From: Odontesthes bonariensis
Lineage: Eukaryota; Chordata; Actinopteri; Atheriniformes; Atherinopsidae
Assembly: GCF_027942865.1 (NCBI RefSeq)
Contig: NC_134510.1
Span: 10,940,743 to 11,004,742, forward strand
Direction: 5' to 3'
Length of the DNA stretch: 64,000 bases
The number at the start of each line of letters is the position of its first letter. The stretch's first letter is position 1. The position numbers and the translations under genes are program-made. The notes beneath the pieces were generated by a model. That model saw only the letters and a program-made list of their open reading frames with translations. It ran no database searches and was not told where the DNA came from. This document shows positions 33,307 to 45,298 of the stretch, one piece after another.

Positions 33307-33378
33307 CTCCCCGTCGGGGAATCGAACCCCAATCTTCCGCGTGACAGGCGGAGATACTGTCCATTATACTAACGAGGA
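33307..33378 (-). tRNA. tRNA-Asp (GTC), unit 37, U49
   Basis: U49 form, AGGACTTT flank as unit 1. Confidence 0.95.
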
Positions 33379-33628
33379 CTTTCTGTGTGACTGACACAGT
33401 CGTCAGACGAAAAGACAACTATCGCCAAGGAGTGAAATAAGATTTTGGTTTCCCCTTTCAAGGTGCAGGAAAATTGCTATCACAGTCCCATCACTCAGAA
33501 GGAGAGTCTTCCATGAAGCTGCATGCCTCGTCAATATTCCCCTTCAACACGAACACAACGCAGACCCACATATTCGCTGGAATGATGCCTGGGCCCGCCG
33601 ACAGTGTCGTCAAATATTCCTTTTAGTA

Positions 33629-33711
33629 GTCAGGATGGCCGAGCGGTCTAAGGCGCTGCGTTAAGGTCGCAGTCTCCCCTGGAGGCGTGGGTTCAAATCC
33701 CACTTCTGACA
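33629..33711 (+). tRNA. tRNA-Leu (AAG), unit 38
   Basis: AAG form, type A spacer; 897-bp unit. Confidence 0.95.
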
Positions 33712-34203
33712 TTGCAGACTTCTCCTAGAGAAACATTTTCACTGGCAAGGCAACCCAAGTTTACTCCTTGCTTAGCAATACCATGTCGTATTGCTATTCT
33801 GCCACTGCATCATCTTGTTTAAAGATTATTGTGGCCGCTTTACCTCCGAAGAGTTCTTGCTTCCAAATGCTATGCCTACTTTTTGTTTGCCTCAGGAGCC
33901 CTGTTAAACAACAGCCAAGACACTTGTTGCATGAGAATCTTCTGACCACTGCTCAACAAGCTGTGTTGTCACAACCTTCTACAGTGCTTTGGGCAGGACA
34001 GAATCATTAGCAAAAGCACATTGTTGATTATAAGGTCTTGGTTTGCACTTAACACCATAGTAAACGGGAAAGGGCTTTTGACCAAAGCAACCTGGCCTCA
34101 TGTTAGGCTATTTGAAGGGGGCTATTGACATTTAGACCGAAGATGGGTGAGAGTATCAAAACAATCATCACTTGGTGGCAGGCAGCTGATAAAAGACCAA
34201 GCT

Positions 34204-34275
34204 CTCCCCGTCGGGGAATCGAACCCCGATCTTCCGCGTGACAGGCGGAGATACTGTCCATTATACTAACGAGGA
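34204..34275 (-). tRNA. tRNA-Asp (GTC), unit 38, C49
   Basis: C49 form after the 1-bp-deleted spacer. Confidence 0.95.
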
Positions 34276-34525
34276 ATTTCTGTGTGCCTGACACAGTCGT
34301 CAGACGAAAAGACAACTATCGCCAAGGAGTGAAATAAGATTTTGGTGTCCCGTTTCAAGGTGCAGGAAAATTGCTATCACAGTCCCATTACTCAGAAGGA
34401 GAGTCTTCCATGAAGCTGCATGCCTCGTCAATATTCCCCTTCAACACGAACACAACGCAGACCCACATATTCGCTGGAATGATGCCTGGGCCCGCCGACA
34501 GTGTCATCCAATATTCCTTTTCGTA

Positions 34526-34608
34526 GTCAGGATGGCCGAGCGGTCTAAGGCGCTGCGTTCAGGTCGCAGTCTCCCCTGGAGGCGTGGGTTCAAATCCCAC
34601 TTCTGACA
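34526..34608 (+). tRNA. tRNA-Leu (CAG), unit 39
   Basis: Consensus CAG gene, type B spacer with TTTTCG. Confidence 0.96.
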
Positions 34609-35101
34609 TTGCAGACTTCTCCTAGAGAAACATTTTCACTGGCAAGGCAACCCAAGTTTACTCCTTGCTTAGCAATACCATGTCGTATTGCTATTCTGCC
34701 ACTGCATCATCTTGTTTAAAGATTATTGTGGCCGCTTTACCTCCGAAGAGTTCTTGCTTCCAAATGCTATGCCTACTATTTGTTTGCCTCAGGAGCCCTG
34801 TTAAACAACAGCCAAAACACTTGTTGCATGAGAATCTTCTGACCACTGCTCAACAAGCTGTGTTGTCACAACCTTCTACAGTGCTTTGGGCAGGACAGAA
34901 TCATTAGCAAAAGGCACATTGTTGATTATAAGGTCTTGGTTTGCACTTAACACCATAGTAAACGGGAAAGGGCTTTTGACCGAAGAAACCTGGCCTCATG
35001 TTAGGCTATTTGAAGGGGTCTATTGACATTTAGGCCGAAGATGGGTGAGAGTATCAAAGCAATCATCACTTGGTGGCAGGCAGCTTATAAAAGACCAAGC
35101 T

Positions 35102-35173
35102 CTACCCCTCGGGGAATCGAACCCCGATCTTCCGCATGACAGGCGGAGATACTGTCCATTATACTAACGAGGA
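35102..35173 (-). tRNA. tRNA-Asp (GTC), unit 39, acceptor mismatches and U38
   Basis: Doubly altered form (C38T at 35136). Base after the T4 changed (GCTTATAAAAG), terminator kept. Confidence 0.75.
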
Positions 35174-35423
35174 ATTTCTGTGTGACTGACACAGTCGTCA
35201 GACGAAAAGACAACTATCGCCAAGGAGTGAAATAAGATTTTGGTTTCCCCTTTCAAGGTGCAGGAAAATTGCTATCACAGTCCCATCACTCAGAAGGAGA
35301 GTCTTCCATGAAGCTGCATGCCTCGTCAATATTCCCCTTCAACACGAACACAACGCAGACCCACATATTCGCTGGAATGATGCCTGGGCCCGCCGACAGT
35401 GTCGTCAAATATTCCTTTTAGTA

Positions 35424-35506
35424 GTCAGGATGGCCGAGCGGTCTAAGGCGCTGCGTTCAGGTCGCAGTCTCCCCTGGAGGCGTGGGTTCAAATCCCACTT
35501 CTGACA
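35424..35506 (+). tRNA. tRNA-Leu (CAG), unit 40
   Basis: CAG anticodon on a full type A spacer with TTTTAG, a combination seen only here and in units 45 and 70. Confidence 0.96.
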
Positions 35507-35999
35507 TTGCAGACTTCTCCTAGAGAAACATTTTCACTGGCAAGGCAACCCAAGTTTACTCCTTGCTTAGCAATACCATGTCGTATTGCTATTCTGCCAC
35601 TGCATCATCTTGTTTAAAGATTATTTTGGCCGCTTTACCTCCGAAGAGTTCTTGCTTCCAAATGCTATGCCTACTTTTTGTTTGCCTCAGGAGCCCTGTT
35701 AAACAACAGCCAAGACACTTGTTGCATGAGAATCTTCTGACCACTGCTCAACAAGCTGTGTTGTCACAACCTTCTACAGTGCTTTGGGCAGGACAGAATC
35801 ATTAGCAAAAGGCACATTGTTGATTATAAGGTCTTGGTTTGCACTTAACACCATAGTAAACGGGAAAGGGCTTTTGACCAAAGCAACCTGGCCTCATGTT
35901 AGGCTATTTGAAGGGGGCTATTGACATTTAGGCCGAAGATGGGTGAGAGTATCAAAACAATCATCACTTGGTGGCAGGCAGCTGATAAAAGACCAAGCT

Positions 36000-36071
36000 C
36001 TCCCCGTCGGGGAATCGAACCCCGATCTTCCGCGTGACAGGCGGAGATACTGTCCATTATACTAACGAGGA
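36000..36071 (-). tRNA. tRNA-Asp (GTC), unit 40, C49
   Basis: C49 form. Confidence 0.95.
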
Positions 36072-36321
36072 ATTTCTGTGTGCCTGACACAGTCGTCAGA
36101 CGAAAAGACAACTATCGCCAAGGAGTGAAATAAGATTTTGGTGTCCCGTTTCAAGGTGCAGGAAAATTGCTATCACAGTCCCATTACTCAGAAGGAGAGT
36201 CTTCCATGAAGCTGCATGCCTCGTCAATATTCCCCTTCAACACGAACACAACGCAGACCCACATATTCGCTGGAATGATGCCTGGGCCCGCCGACAGTGT
36301 CATCCAATATTCCTTTTAGTA

Positions 36322-36404
36322 GTCAGGATGGCCGAGCGGTCTAAGGCAATGCGTTCAGGTCGCAGTCTCCCCTGGAGGCGTGGGTTCAAATCCCACTTCT
36401 GACA
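36322..36404 (+). tRNA. tRNA-Leu (CAG), unit 41, A26/A27 variant
   Basis: CAATGCG change as unit 1; type B spacer. Confidence 0.9.
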
Positions 36405-36897
36405 TTGCAGACTTCTCCTAGAGAAACATTTTCACTGGCAAGGCAACCCAAGTTTACTCCTTGCTTAGCAATACCATGTCGTATTGCTATTCTGCCACTG
36501 CATCATCTTGTTTAAAGATTATTGTGGCCGCTTTACCTCCGAAGAGTTCTTGCTTCCAAATGCTATGCCTACTATTTGTTTGCCTCAGGAGCCCTGTTAA
36601 ACAACAGCCAAGACACTTGTTGCATGAGAATCTTCTGACCACTGCTCAACAAGCTGTGTTGTCACAACCTTCTACAGTGCTTTGGGCAGGACAGAATCAT
36701 TAGCAAAAGGCACATTGTTGATTATAAGGTCTTGGTTTGCACTTAACACCATAGTAAACGGGAAAGGGCTTTTGACCGAAGAAACCTGGCATCATGTTAG
36801 GCTATTTGAAGGGGGCTATTGACATTTAGGCCGAAGATGGGTGAGAGTATCAAAGCAATCATCACTTGGTGGCAGGCAGCTGATAAAAGACCAAGCT

Positions 36898-36969
36898 CTC
36901 CCCGTCGGGGAATCGAACCCCAATCTTCCGCGTGACAGGCGGAGATACTGTCCATTATACTAACGAGGA
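36898..36969 (-). tRNA. tRNA-Asp (GTC), unit 41, U49
   Basis: U49 form, AGGACTTT flank. Confidence 0.95.
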
Positions 36970-37219
36970 CTTTCTGTGTGACTGACACAGTCGTCAGACG
37001 AAAAGACAACTATCGCCAAGGAGTGAAATAAGATTTTGGTTTCCCCTTTCAAGGTGCAGGAAAATTGCTATCACAGTCCCATCACTCAGAAGGAGAGTCT
37101 TCCATGAAGCTGCATGCCTCGTCAATATTCCCCTTCAACACGAACACAACGCAGACCCACATATTCGCTGGAATGATGCCTGGGCCCGCCGACAGTGTCG
37201 TCAAATATTCCTTTTAGTA

Positions 37220-37302
37220 GTCAGGATGGCCGAGCGGTCTAAGGCGCTGCGTTAAGGTCGCAGTCTCCCCTGGAGGCGTGGGTTCAAATCCCACTTCTGA
37301 CA
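37220..37302 (+). tRNA. tRNA-Leu (AAG), unit 42
   Basis: AAG form, type A spacer; 897-bp unit. Confidence 0.95.
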
Positions 37303-37794
37303 TTGCAGACTTCTCCTAGAGAAACATTTTCACTGGCAAGGCAACCCAAGTTTACTCCTTGCTTAGCAATACCATGTCGTATTGCTATTCTGCCACTGCA
37401 TCATCTTGTTTAAAGATTATTGTGGCCGCTTTACCTCCGAAGAGTTCTTGCTTCCAAATGCTATGCCTACTTTTTGTTTGCCTCAGGAGCCCTGTTAAAC
37501 AACAGCCAAGACACTTGTTGCATGAGAATCTTCTGACCACTGCTCAACAAGCTGTGTTGTCACAACCTTCTACAGTGCTTTGGGCAGGACAGAATCATTA
37601 GCAAAAGCACATTGTTGATTATAAGGTCTTGGTTTGCACTTAACACCATAGTAAACGGGAAAGGGCTTTTGACCAAAGCAACCTGGCCTCATGTTAGGCT
37701 ATTTGAAGGGGGCTATTGACATTTAGACCGAAGATGGGTGAGAGTATCAAAACAATCATCACTTGGTGGCAGGCAGCTGATAAAAGACCAAGCT

Positions 37795-37866
37795 CTCCCC
37801 GTCGGGGAATCGAACCCCGATCTTCCGCGTGACAGGCGGAGATACTGTCCATTATACTAACGAGGA
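37795..37866 (-). tRNA. tRNA-Asp (GTC), unit 42, C49
   Basis: C49 form; its 5' flank begins as type B and turns into type A, the duplication joint. Confidence 0.95.
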
Positions 37867-38116
37867 ATTTCTGTGTGCCTGACACAGTCGTCAGACGAAA
37901 AGACAACTATCGCCAAGGAGTGAAATAAGATTTTGGTTTCCCCTTTCAAGGTGCAGGAAAATTGCTATCACAGTCCCATCACTCAGAAGGAGAGTCTTCC
38001 ATGAAGCTGCATGCCTCGTCAATATTCCCCTTCAACACGAACACAACGCAGACCCACATATTCGCTGGAATGATGCCTGGGCCCGCCGACAGTGTCGTCA
38101 AATATTCCTTTTAGTA

Positions 38117-38199
38117 GTCAGGATGGCCGAGCGGTCTAAGGCGCTGCGTTAAGGTCGCAGTCTCCCCTGGAGGCGTGGGTTCAAATCCCACTTCTGACA
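38117..38199 (+). tRNA. tRNA-Leu (AAG), unit 43
   Basis: AAG form, type A spacer; 897-bp unit directly after another. Confidence 0.95.
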
Positions 38200-38691
38200 T
38201 TGCAGACTTCTCCTAGAGAAACATTTTCACTGGCAAGGCAACCCAAGTTTACTCCTTGCTTAGCAATACCATGTCGTATTGCTATTCTGCCACTGCATCA
38301 TCTTGTTTAAAGATTATTGTGGCCGCTTTACCTCCGAAGAGTTCTTGCTTCCAAATGCTATGCCTACTTTTTGTTTGCCTCAGGAGCCCTGTTAAACAAC
38401 AGCCAAGACACTTGTTGCATGAGAATCTTCTGACCACTGCTCAACAAGCTGTGTTGTCACAACCTTCTACAGTGCTTTGGGCAGGACAGAATCATTAGCA
38501 AAAGCACATTGTTGATTATAAGGTCTTGGTTTGCACTTAACACCATAGTAAACGGGAAAGGGCTTTTGACCAAAGCAACCTGGCCTCATGTTAGGCTATT
38601 TGAAGGGGGCTATTGACATTTAGACCGAAGATGGGTGAGAGTATCAAAACAATCATCACTTGGTGGCAGGCAGCTGATAAAAGACCAAGCT

Positions 38692-38763
38692 CTCCCCGTC
38701 GGGGAATCGAACCCCGATCTTCCGCGTGACAGGCGGAGATACTGTCCATTATACTAACGAGGA
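38692..38763 (-). tRNA. tRNA-Asp (GTC), unit 43, C49
   Basis: C49 form after the 1-bp-deleted spacer. Confidence 0.95.
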
Positions 38764-39013
38764 ATTTCTGTGTGCCTGACACAGTCGTCAGACGAAAAGA
38801 CAACTATCGCCAAGGAGTGAAATAAGATTTTGGTGTCCCGTTTCAAGGTGCAGGAAAATTGCTATCACAGTCCCATTACTCAGAAGGAGAGTCTTCCATG
38901 AAGCTGCATGCCTCGTCAATATTCCCCTTCAACACGAACACAACGCAGACCCACATATTCGCTGGAATGATGCCTGGGCCCGCCGACAGTGTCATCCAAT
39001 ATTCCTTTTCGTA

Positions 39014-39096
39014 GTCAGGATGGCCGAGCGGTCTAAGGCGCTGCGTTCAGGTCGCAGTCTCCCCTGGAGGCGTGGGTTCAAATCCCACTTCTGACA
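39014..39096 (+). tRNA. tRNA-Leu (CAG), unit 44
   Basis: Consensus CAG gene, type B spacer with TTTTCG. Confidence 0.96.
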
Positions 39097-39589
39097 TTGC
39101 AGACTTCTCCTAGAGAAACATTTTCACTGGCAAGGCAACCCAAGTTTACTCCTTGCTTAGCAATACCATGTCGTATTGCTATTCTGCCACTGCATCATCT
39201 TGTTTAAAGATTATTGTGGCCGCTTTACCTCCGAAGAGTTCTTGCTTCCAAATGCTATGCCTACTATTTGTTTGCCTCAGGAGCCCTGTTAAACAACAGC
39301 CAAAACACTTGTTGCATGAGAATCTTCTGACCACTGCTCAACAAGCTGTGTTGTCACAACCTTCTACAGTGCTTTGGGCAGGACAGAATCATTAGCAAAA
39401 GGCACATTGTTGATTATAAGGTCTTGGTTTGCACTTAACACCATAGTAAACGGGAAAGGGCTTTTGACCGAAGAAACCTGGCCTCATGTTAGGCTATTTG
39501 AAGGGGTCTATTGACATTTAGGCCGAAGATGGGTGAGAGTATCAAAGCAATCATCACTTGGTGGCAGGCAGCTTATAAAAGACCAAGCT

Positions 39590-39661
39590 CTACCCCTCGG
39601 GGAATCGAACCCCGATCTTCCGCATGACAGGCGGAGATACTGTCCATTATACTAACGAGGA
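39590..39661 (-). tRNA. tRNA-Asp (GTC), unit 44, acceptor mismatches and U38
   Basis: Doubly altered form (C38T at 39624); counterpart of unit 39. Confidence 0.75.
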
Positions 39662-39911
39662 ATTTCTGTGTGACTGACACAGTCGTCAGACGAAAAGACA
39701 ACTATCGCCAAGGAGTGAAATAAGATTTTGGTTTCCCCTTTCAAGGTGCAGGAAAATTGCTATCACAGTCCCATCACTCAGAAGGAGAGTCTTCCATGAA
39801 GCTGCATGCCTCGTCAATATTCCCCTTCAACACGAACACAACGCAGACCCACATATTCGCTGGAATGATGCCTGGGCCCGCCGACAGTGTCGTCAAATAT
39901 TCCTTTTAGTA

Positions 39912-39994
39912 GTCAGGATGGCCGAGCGGTCTAAGGCGCTGCGTTCAGGTCGCAGTCTCCCCTGGAGGCGTGGGTTCAAATCCCACTTCTGACA
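39912..39994 (+). tRNA. tRNA-Leu (CAG), unit 45
   Basis: CAG on a type A spacer; counterpart of unit 40. Confidence 0.96.
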
Positions 39995-40487
39995 TTGCAG
40001 ACTTCTCCTAGAGAAACATTTTCACTGGCAAGGCAACCCAAGTTTACTCCTTGCTTAGCAATACCATGTCGTATTGCTATTCTGCCACTGCATCATCTTG
40101 TTTAAAGATTATTTTGGCCGCTTTACCTCCGAAGAGTTCTTGCTTCCAAATGCTATGCCTACTTTTTGTTTGCCTCAGGAGCCCTGTTAAACAACAGCCA
40201 AGACACTTGTTGCATGAGAATCTTCTGACCACTGCTCAACAAGCTGTGTTGTCACAACCTTCTACAGTGCTTTGGGCAGGACAGAATCATTAGCAAAAGG
40301 CACATTGTTGATTATAAGGTCTTGGTTTGCACTTAACACCATAGTAAACGGGAAAGGGCTTTTGACCAAAGCAACCTGGCCTCATGTTAGGCTATTTGAA
40401 GGGGGCTATTGACATTTAGGCCGAAGATGGGTGAGAGTATCAAAACAATCATCACTTGGTGGCAGGCAGCTGATAAAAGACCAAGCT

Positions 40488-40559
40488 CTCCCCGTCGGGG
40501 AATCGAACCCCGATCTTCCGCGTGACAGGCGGAGATACTGTCCATTATACTAACGAGGA
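40488..40559 (-). tRNA. tRNA-Asp (GTC), unit 45, C49
   Basis: C49 form. Confidence 0.95.
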
Positions 40560-40809
40560 ATTTCTGTGTGCCTGACACAGTCGTCAGACGAAAAGACAAC
40601 TATCGCCAAGGAGTGAAATAAGATTTTGGTGTCCCGTTTCAAGGTGCAGGAAAATTGCTATCACAGTCCCATTACTCAGAAGGAGAGTCTTCCATGAAGC
40701 TGCATGCCTCGTCAATATTCCCCTTCAACACGAACACAACGCAGACCCACATATTCGCTGGAATGATGCCTGGGCCCGCCGACAGTGTCATCCAATATTC
40801 CTTTTAGTA

Positions 40810-40892
40810 GTCAGGATGGCCGAGCGGTCTAAGGCAATGCGTTCAGGTCGCAGTCTCCCCTGGAGGCGTGGGTTCAAATCCCACTTCTGACA
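40810..40892 (+). tRNA. tRNA-Leu (CAG), unit 46, A26/A27 variant
   Basis: CAATGCG change; counterpart of unit 41. Confidence 0.9.
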
Positions 40893-41385
40893 TTGCAGAC
40901 TTCTCCTAGAGAAACATTTTCACTGGCAAGGCAACCCAAGTTTACTCCTTGCTTAGCAATACCATGTCGTATTGCTATTCTGCCACTGCATCATCTTGTT
41001 TAAAGATTATTGTGGCCGCTTTACCTCCGAAGAGTTCTTGCTTCCAAATGCTATGCCTACTATTTGTTTGCCTCAGGAGCCCTGTTAAACAACAGCCAAG
41101 ACACTTGTTGCATGAGAATCTTCTGACCACTGCTCAACAAGCTGTGTTGTCACAACCTTCTACAGTGCTTTGGGCAGGACAGAATCATTAGCAAAAGGCA
41201 CATTGTTGATTATAAGGTCTTGGTTTGCACTTAACACCATAGTAAACGGGAAAGGGCTTTTGACCGAAGAAACCTGGCATCATGTTAGGCTATTTGAAGG
41301 GGGCTATTGACATTTAGGCCGAAGATGGGTGAGAGTATCAAAGCAATCATCACTTGGTGGCAGGCAGCTGATAAAAGACCAAGCT

Positions 41386-41457
41386 CTCCCCGTCGGGGAA
41401 TCGAACCCCAATCTTCCGCGTGACAGGCGGAGATACTGTCCATTATACTAACGAGGA
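41386..41457 (-). tRNA. tRNA-Asp (GTC), unit 46, U49
   Basis: U49 form, AGGACTTT flank. Confidence 0.95.
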
Positions 41458-41707
41458 CTTTCTGTGTGACTGACACAGTCGTCAGACGAAAAGACAACTA
41501 TCGCCAAGGAGTGAAATAAGATTTTGGTTTCCCCTTTCAAGGTGCAGGAAAATTGCTATCACAGTCCCATCACTCAGAAGGAGAGTCTTCCATGAAGCTG
41601 CATGCCTCGTCAATATTCCCCTTCAACACGAACACAACGCAGACCCACATATTCGCTGGAATGATGCCTGGGCCCGCCGACAGTGTCGTCAAATATTCCT
41701 TTTAGTA

Positions 41708-41790
41708 GTCAGGATGGCCGAGCGGTCTAAGGCGCTGCGTTAAGGTCGCAGTCTCCCCTGGAGGCGTGGGTTCAAATCCCACTTCTGACA
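41708..41790 (+). tRNA. tRNA-Leu (AAG), unit 47
   Basis: AAG form, type A spacer; 897-bp unit. Confidence 0.95.
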
Positions 41791-42282
41791 TTGCAGACTT
41801 CTCCTAGAGAAACATTTTCACTGGCAAGGCAACCCAAGTTTACTCCTTGCTTAGCAATACCATGTCGTATTGCTATTCTGCCACTGCATCATCTTGTTTA
41901 AAGATTATTGTGGCCGCTTTACCTCCGAAGAGTTCTTGCTTCCAAATGCTATGCCTACTTTTTGTTTGCCTCAGGAGCCCTGTTAAACAACAGCCAAGAC
42001 ACTTGTTGCATGAGAATCTTCTGACCACTGCTCAACAAGCTGTGTTGTCACAACCTTCTACAGTGCTTTGGGCAGGACAGAATCATTAGCAAAAGCACAT
42101 TGTTGATTATAAGGTCTTGGTTTGCACTTAACACCATAGTAAACGGGAAAGGGCTTTTGACCAAAGCAACCTGGCCTCATGTTAGGCTATTTGAAGGGGG
42201 CTATTGACATTTAGACCGAAGATGGGTGAGAGTATCAAAACAATCATCACTTGGTGGCAGGCAGCTGATAAAAGACCAAGCT

Positions 42283-42354
42283 CTCCCCGTCGGGGAATCG
42301 AACCCCGATCTTCCGCGTGACAGGCGGAGATACTGTCCATTATACTAACGAGGA
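42283..42354 (-). tRNA. tRNA-Asp (GTC), unit 47, C49
   Basis: C49 form after the 1-bp-deleted spacer. Confidence 0.95.
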
Positions 42355-42604
42355 ATTTCTGTGTGCCTGACACAGTCGTCAGACGAAAAGACAACTATCG
42401 CCAAGGAGTGAAATAAGATTTTGGTGTCCCGTTTCAAGGTGCAGGAAAATTGCTATCACAGTCCCATTACTCAGAAGGAGAGTCTTCCATGAAGCTGCAT
42501 GCCTCGTCAATATTCCCCTTCAACACGAACACAACGCAGACCCACATATTCGCTGGAATGATGCCTGGGCCCGCCGACAGTGTCATCCAATATTCCTTTT
42601 CGTA

Positions 42605-42687
42605 GTCAGGATGGCCGAGCGGTCTAAGGCGCTGCGTTCAGGTCGCAGTCTCCCCTGGAGGCGTGGGTTCAAATCCCACTTCTGACA
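42605..42687 (+). tRNA. tRNA-Leu (CAG), unit 48
   Basis: Consensus CAG gene, type B spacer with TTTTCG. Confidence 0.96.
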
Positions 42688-43180
42688 TTGCAGACTTCTC
42701 CTAGAGAAACATTTTCACTGGCAAGGCAACCCAAGTTTACTCCTTGCTTAGCAATACCATGTCGTATTGCTATTCTGCCACTGCATCATCTTGTTTAAAG
42801 ATTATTGTGGCCGCTTTACCTCCGAAGAGTTCTTGCTTCCAAATGCTATGCCTACTATTTGTTTGCCTCAGGAGCCCTGTTAAACAACAGCCAAGACACT
42901 TGTTGCATGAGAATCTTCTGACCACTGCTCAACAAGCTGTGTTGTCACAACCTTCTACAGTGCTTTGGGCAGGACAGAATCATTAGCAAAAGGCACATTG
43001 TTGATTATAAGGTCTTGGTTTGCACTTAACACCATAGTAAACGGGAAAGGGCTTTTGACCGAAGAAACCTGGCATCATGTTAGGCTATTTGAAGGGGGCT
43101 ATTGACATTTAGGCCGAAGATGGGTGAGAGTATCAAAGCAATCATCACTTGGTGGCAGGCAGCTGATAAAAGACCAAGCT

Positions 43181-43252
43181 CTCCCCGTCGGGGAATCGAA
43201 CCCCAATCTTCCGCGTGACAGGCGGAGATACTGTCCATTATACTAACGAGGA
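43181..43252 (-). tRNA. tRNA-Asp (GTC), unit 48, U49
   Basis: U49 form. Confidence 0.95.
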
Positions 43253-43502
43253 ATTTCTGTGTGACTGACACAGTCGTCAGACGAAAAGACAACTATCGCC
43301 AAGGAGTGAAATAAGATTTTGGTTTCCCCTTTCAAGGTGCAGGAAAATTGCTATCACAGTCCCATCACTCAGAAGGAGAGTCTTCCATGAAGCTGCATGC
43401 CTCGTCAATATTCCCCTTCAACACGAACACAACGCAGACCCACATATTCGCTGGAATGATGCCTGGGCCCGCCGACAGTGTCGTCAAATATTCCTTTTAG
43501 TA

Positions 43503-43585
43503 GTCAGGATGGCCGAGCGGTCTAAGGCGCTGCGTTAAGGTCGCAGTCTCCCCTGGAGGCGTGGGTTCAAATCCCACTTCTGACA
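43503..43585 (+). tRNA. tRNA-Leu (AAG), unit 49
   Basis: AAG form, type A spacer. Confidence 0.95.
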
Positions 43586-44065
43586 TTGCAGACTTCTCCT
43601 AGAGAACCATTTTCACTGGCAAGGCAACCCAAGTTTACTCCTTGCTTAGCAATACCATGTCGTATTGCTATTCTGCCACTGCATCATCTTGTTTAAAGAT
43701 TATTGTGGCCGCTTTACCTCCGAAGAGTTCTTGCTTCCAAATGCTATGCCTACTTTTTGTTTGCCTCAGGAGCCCTGTTAAACAACAGCCAAGACACTTG
43801 TTGCATGAGAATCTTCTGACCACTGCTCAACAAGCTGTGTTGTCACAACCTTCTACAGTGCTTTGGGCAGGACAGAATCATTAGCAAAAGGCACATTGTT
43901 GATTATAAGGTCTTGGTTTGCACTTAACACCATAGTAAACGGGAAAGGGCTTTTGACCAAAGCAACCTGGCCTCATGTTAGGCTATTTGAAGGGGGCTAT
44001 TGACATTTAGGCCGAAGATGGGTGAGAGTATCAAAACAATCATCACTTGGTGGCAGGCAGCTGAT

Positions 44066-44069
44066 TAAA
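44066..44069 (-). terminator. Lost T4 terminator of Asp, unit 49
   Basis: Same change as in unit 13: T3 only beside Asp 44079-44150, with a distal T4 at 44033-44036. The shared variant marks units 13 and 49 as related by duplication. Confidence 0.75.
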
Positions 44070-44078
44070 GACCAAGCT

Positions 44079-44150
44079 CTCCCCGTCGGGGAATCGAACC
44101 CCGATCTTCCGCGTGACAGGCGGAGATACTGTCCATTATACTAACGAGGA
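44079..44150 (-). tRNA. tRNA-Asp (GTC), unit 49, C49, weak terminator
   Basis: C49 form with T3 in place of T4; counterpart of unit 13. Confidence 0.93.
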
Positions 44151-44400
44151 ATTTCTGTGTACCTGACACAGTCGTCAGACGAAAAGACAACTATCGCCAA
44201 GGAGTGAAATAAGATTTTGGTGTCCCGTTTCAAGGTGCAGGAAAATTGCTATCACAGTCCCATTACTCAGAAGGAGAGTCTTCCATGAAGCTGCATGCCT
44301 CGTCAATATTCCCCTTCAACACGAACACAACGCAGACCCACATATTCGCTGGAATGATGCCTGGGCCCGCCGACAGTGTCGTCAAATATTCCTTTTCGTA

Positions 44401-44483
44401 GTCAGGATGGCCGAGCGGTCTAAGGCGCTGCGTTCAGGTCGCAGTCTCCCCTGGAGGCGTGGGTTCAAATCCCACTTCTGACA
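44401..44483 (+). tRNA. tRNA-Leu (CAG), unit 50
   Basis: Consensus CAG gene on a TCGTCAAA/TTTTCG spacer; counterpart of unit 14. Confidence 0.96.
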
Positions 44484-44976
44484 TTGCAGACTTCTCCTAG
44501 AGAAACATTTTCACTGGCAAGGCAACCCAAGTTTACTCCTTGCTTAGCAATACCATGTCGTATTGCTATTCTGCCACTGCATCATCTTGTTTAAAGATTA
44601 TTGTGGCCGCTTTACCTCCAAAGAGTTCTTGCTTCCAAATGCTATGCCTACTATTTGTTTGCCTCAGGAGCCCTGTTAAACAACAGCCAAGACACTTGTT
44701 GCATGAGAATCTTCTGACCACTACTCAACAAGCTGTGTTGTCACAACCTTCTACAGTGCTTTGGGCAGGACAGAATCATTAGCAAAAGGCACATTGTTGA
44801 TTATAAGGTCTTGGTTTGCACTTAACACCATAGTAAACGGGAAAGGGCTTTTGACCGAAGAAACCTGGCATCATGTTAGGCTATTTGAAGGGGGCTATTG
44901 ACATTTAGGCCGAAGATGGGTGAGAGTATCAAAGCAATCATCACTTGGTGGCAGGCAGCTGATAAAAGACCAAGCT

Positions 44977-45048
44977 CTACCCCTCGGGGAATCGAACCCC
45001 GATCTTCCGCGTGACAGGCGGAGATACTGTCCATTATACTAACGAGGA
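44977..45048 (-). tRNA. tRNA-Asp (GTC), unit 50, acceptor mismatches
   Basis: Mismatched form, C38 intact; counterpart of unit 14. Confidence 0.8.
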
Positions 45049-45298
45049 ATTTCTGTGTGCCTGACACAGTCGTCAGACGAAAAGACAACTATCGCCAAGG
45101 AGTGAAATAAGATTTTGGTGTCCCGTTTCAAGGTGCAGGAAAATTGCTATCACAGTCCCATTACTCAGAAGGAGAGTCTTCCATGAAGCTGCATGCCTCG
45201 TCAATATTCCCCTTCAACACGAACACAACGCAGACCCACATATTCGCTGGAATGATGCCTGGGCCCGCCGACAGTGTCATCCAATATTCCTTTTCGTA

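Larger units (their letters stand above)
21147..37065 (+). repeat. First copy of a >=15.9-kb duplication (offset 26,935 bp)
   Basis: Units 24-41 and 54-71 carry the same rare variants in the same order, including all 1-bp-deleted units from 34 to 38, both A49 Asp genes and CAGCGTC upstream of Leu 37 and 67. Compared by markers, not base by base. Units 54-61 thus also match units 16-23. Confidence 0.8.
33400..37880 (+). repeat. First copy of a ~4.5-kb (5-unit) tandem duplication
   Basis: Units 38-42 agree with units 43-47 at an offset of 4488 bp. Shared marks are 1-bp-deleted units at both ends, the C38T/mismatched Asp (35102 and 39590), a CAG Leu on a type A spacer, and the A26/A27 Leu. Edges are approximate. 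Confidence 0.75.
37900..42370 (+). repeat. Second copy of the ~4.5-kb duplication
   Basis: Units 43-47 repeat units 38-42. The left joint lies near 37.88-37.94 kb, where a type B half-spacer changes to type A. Confidence 0.75.
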
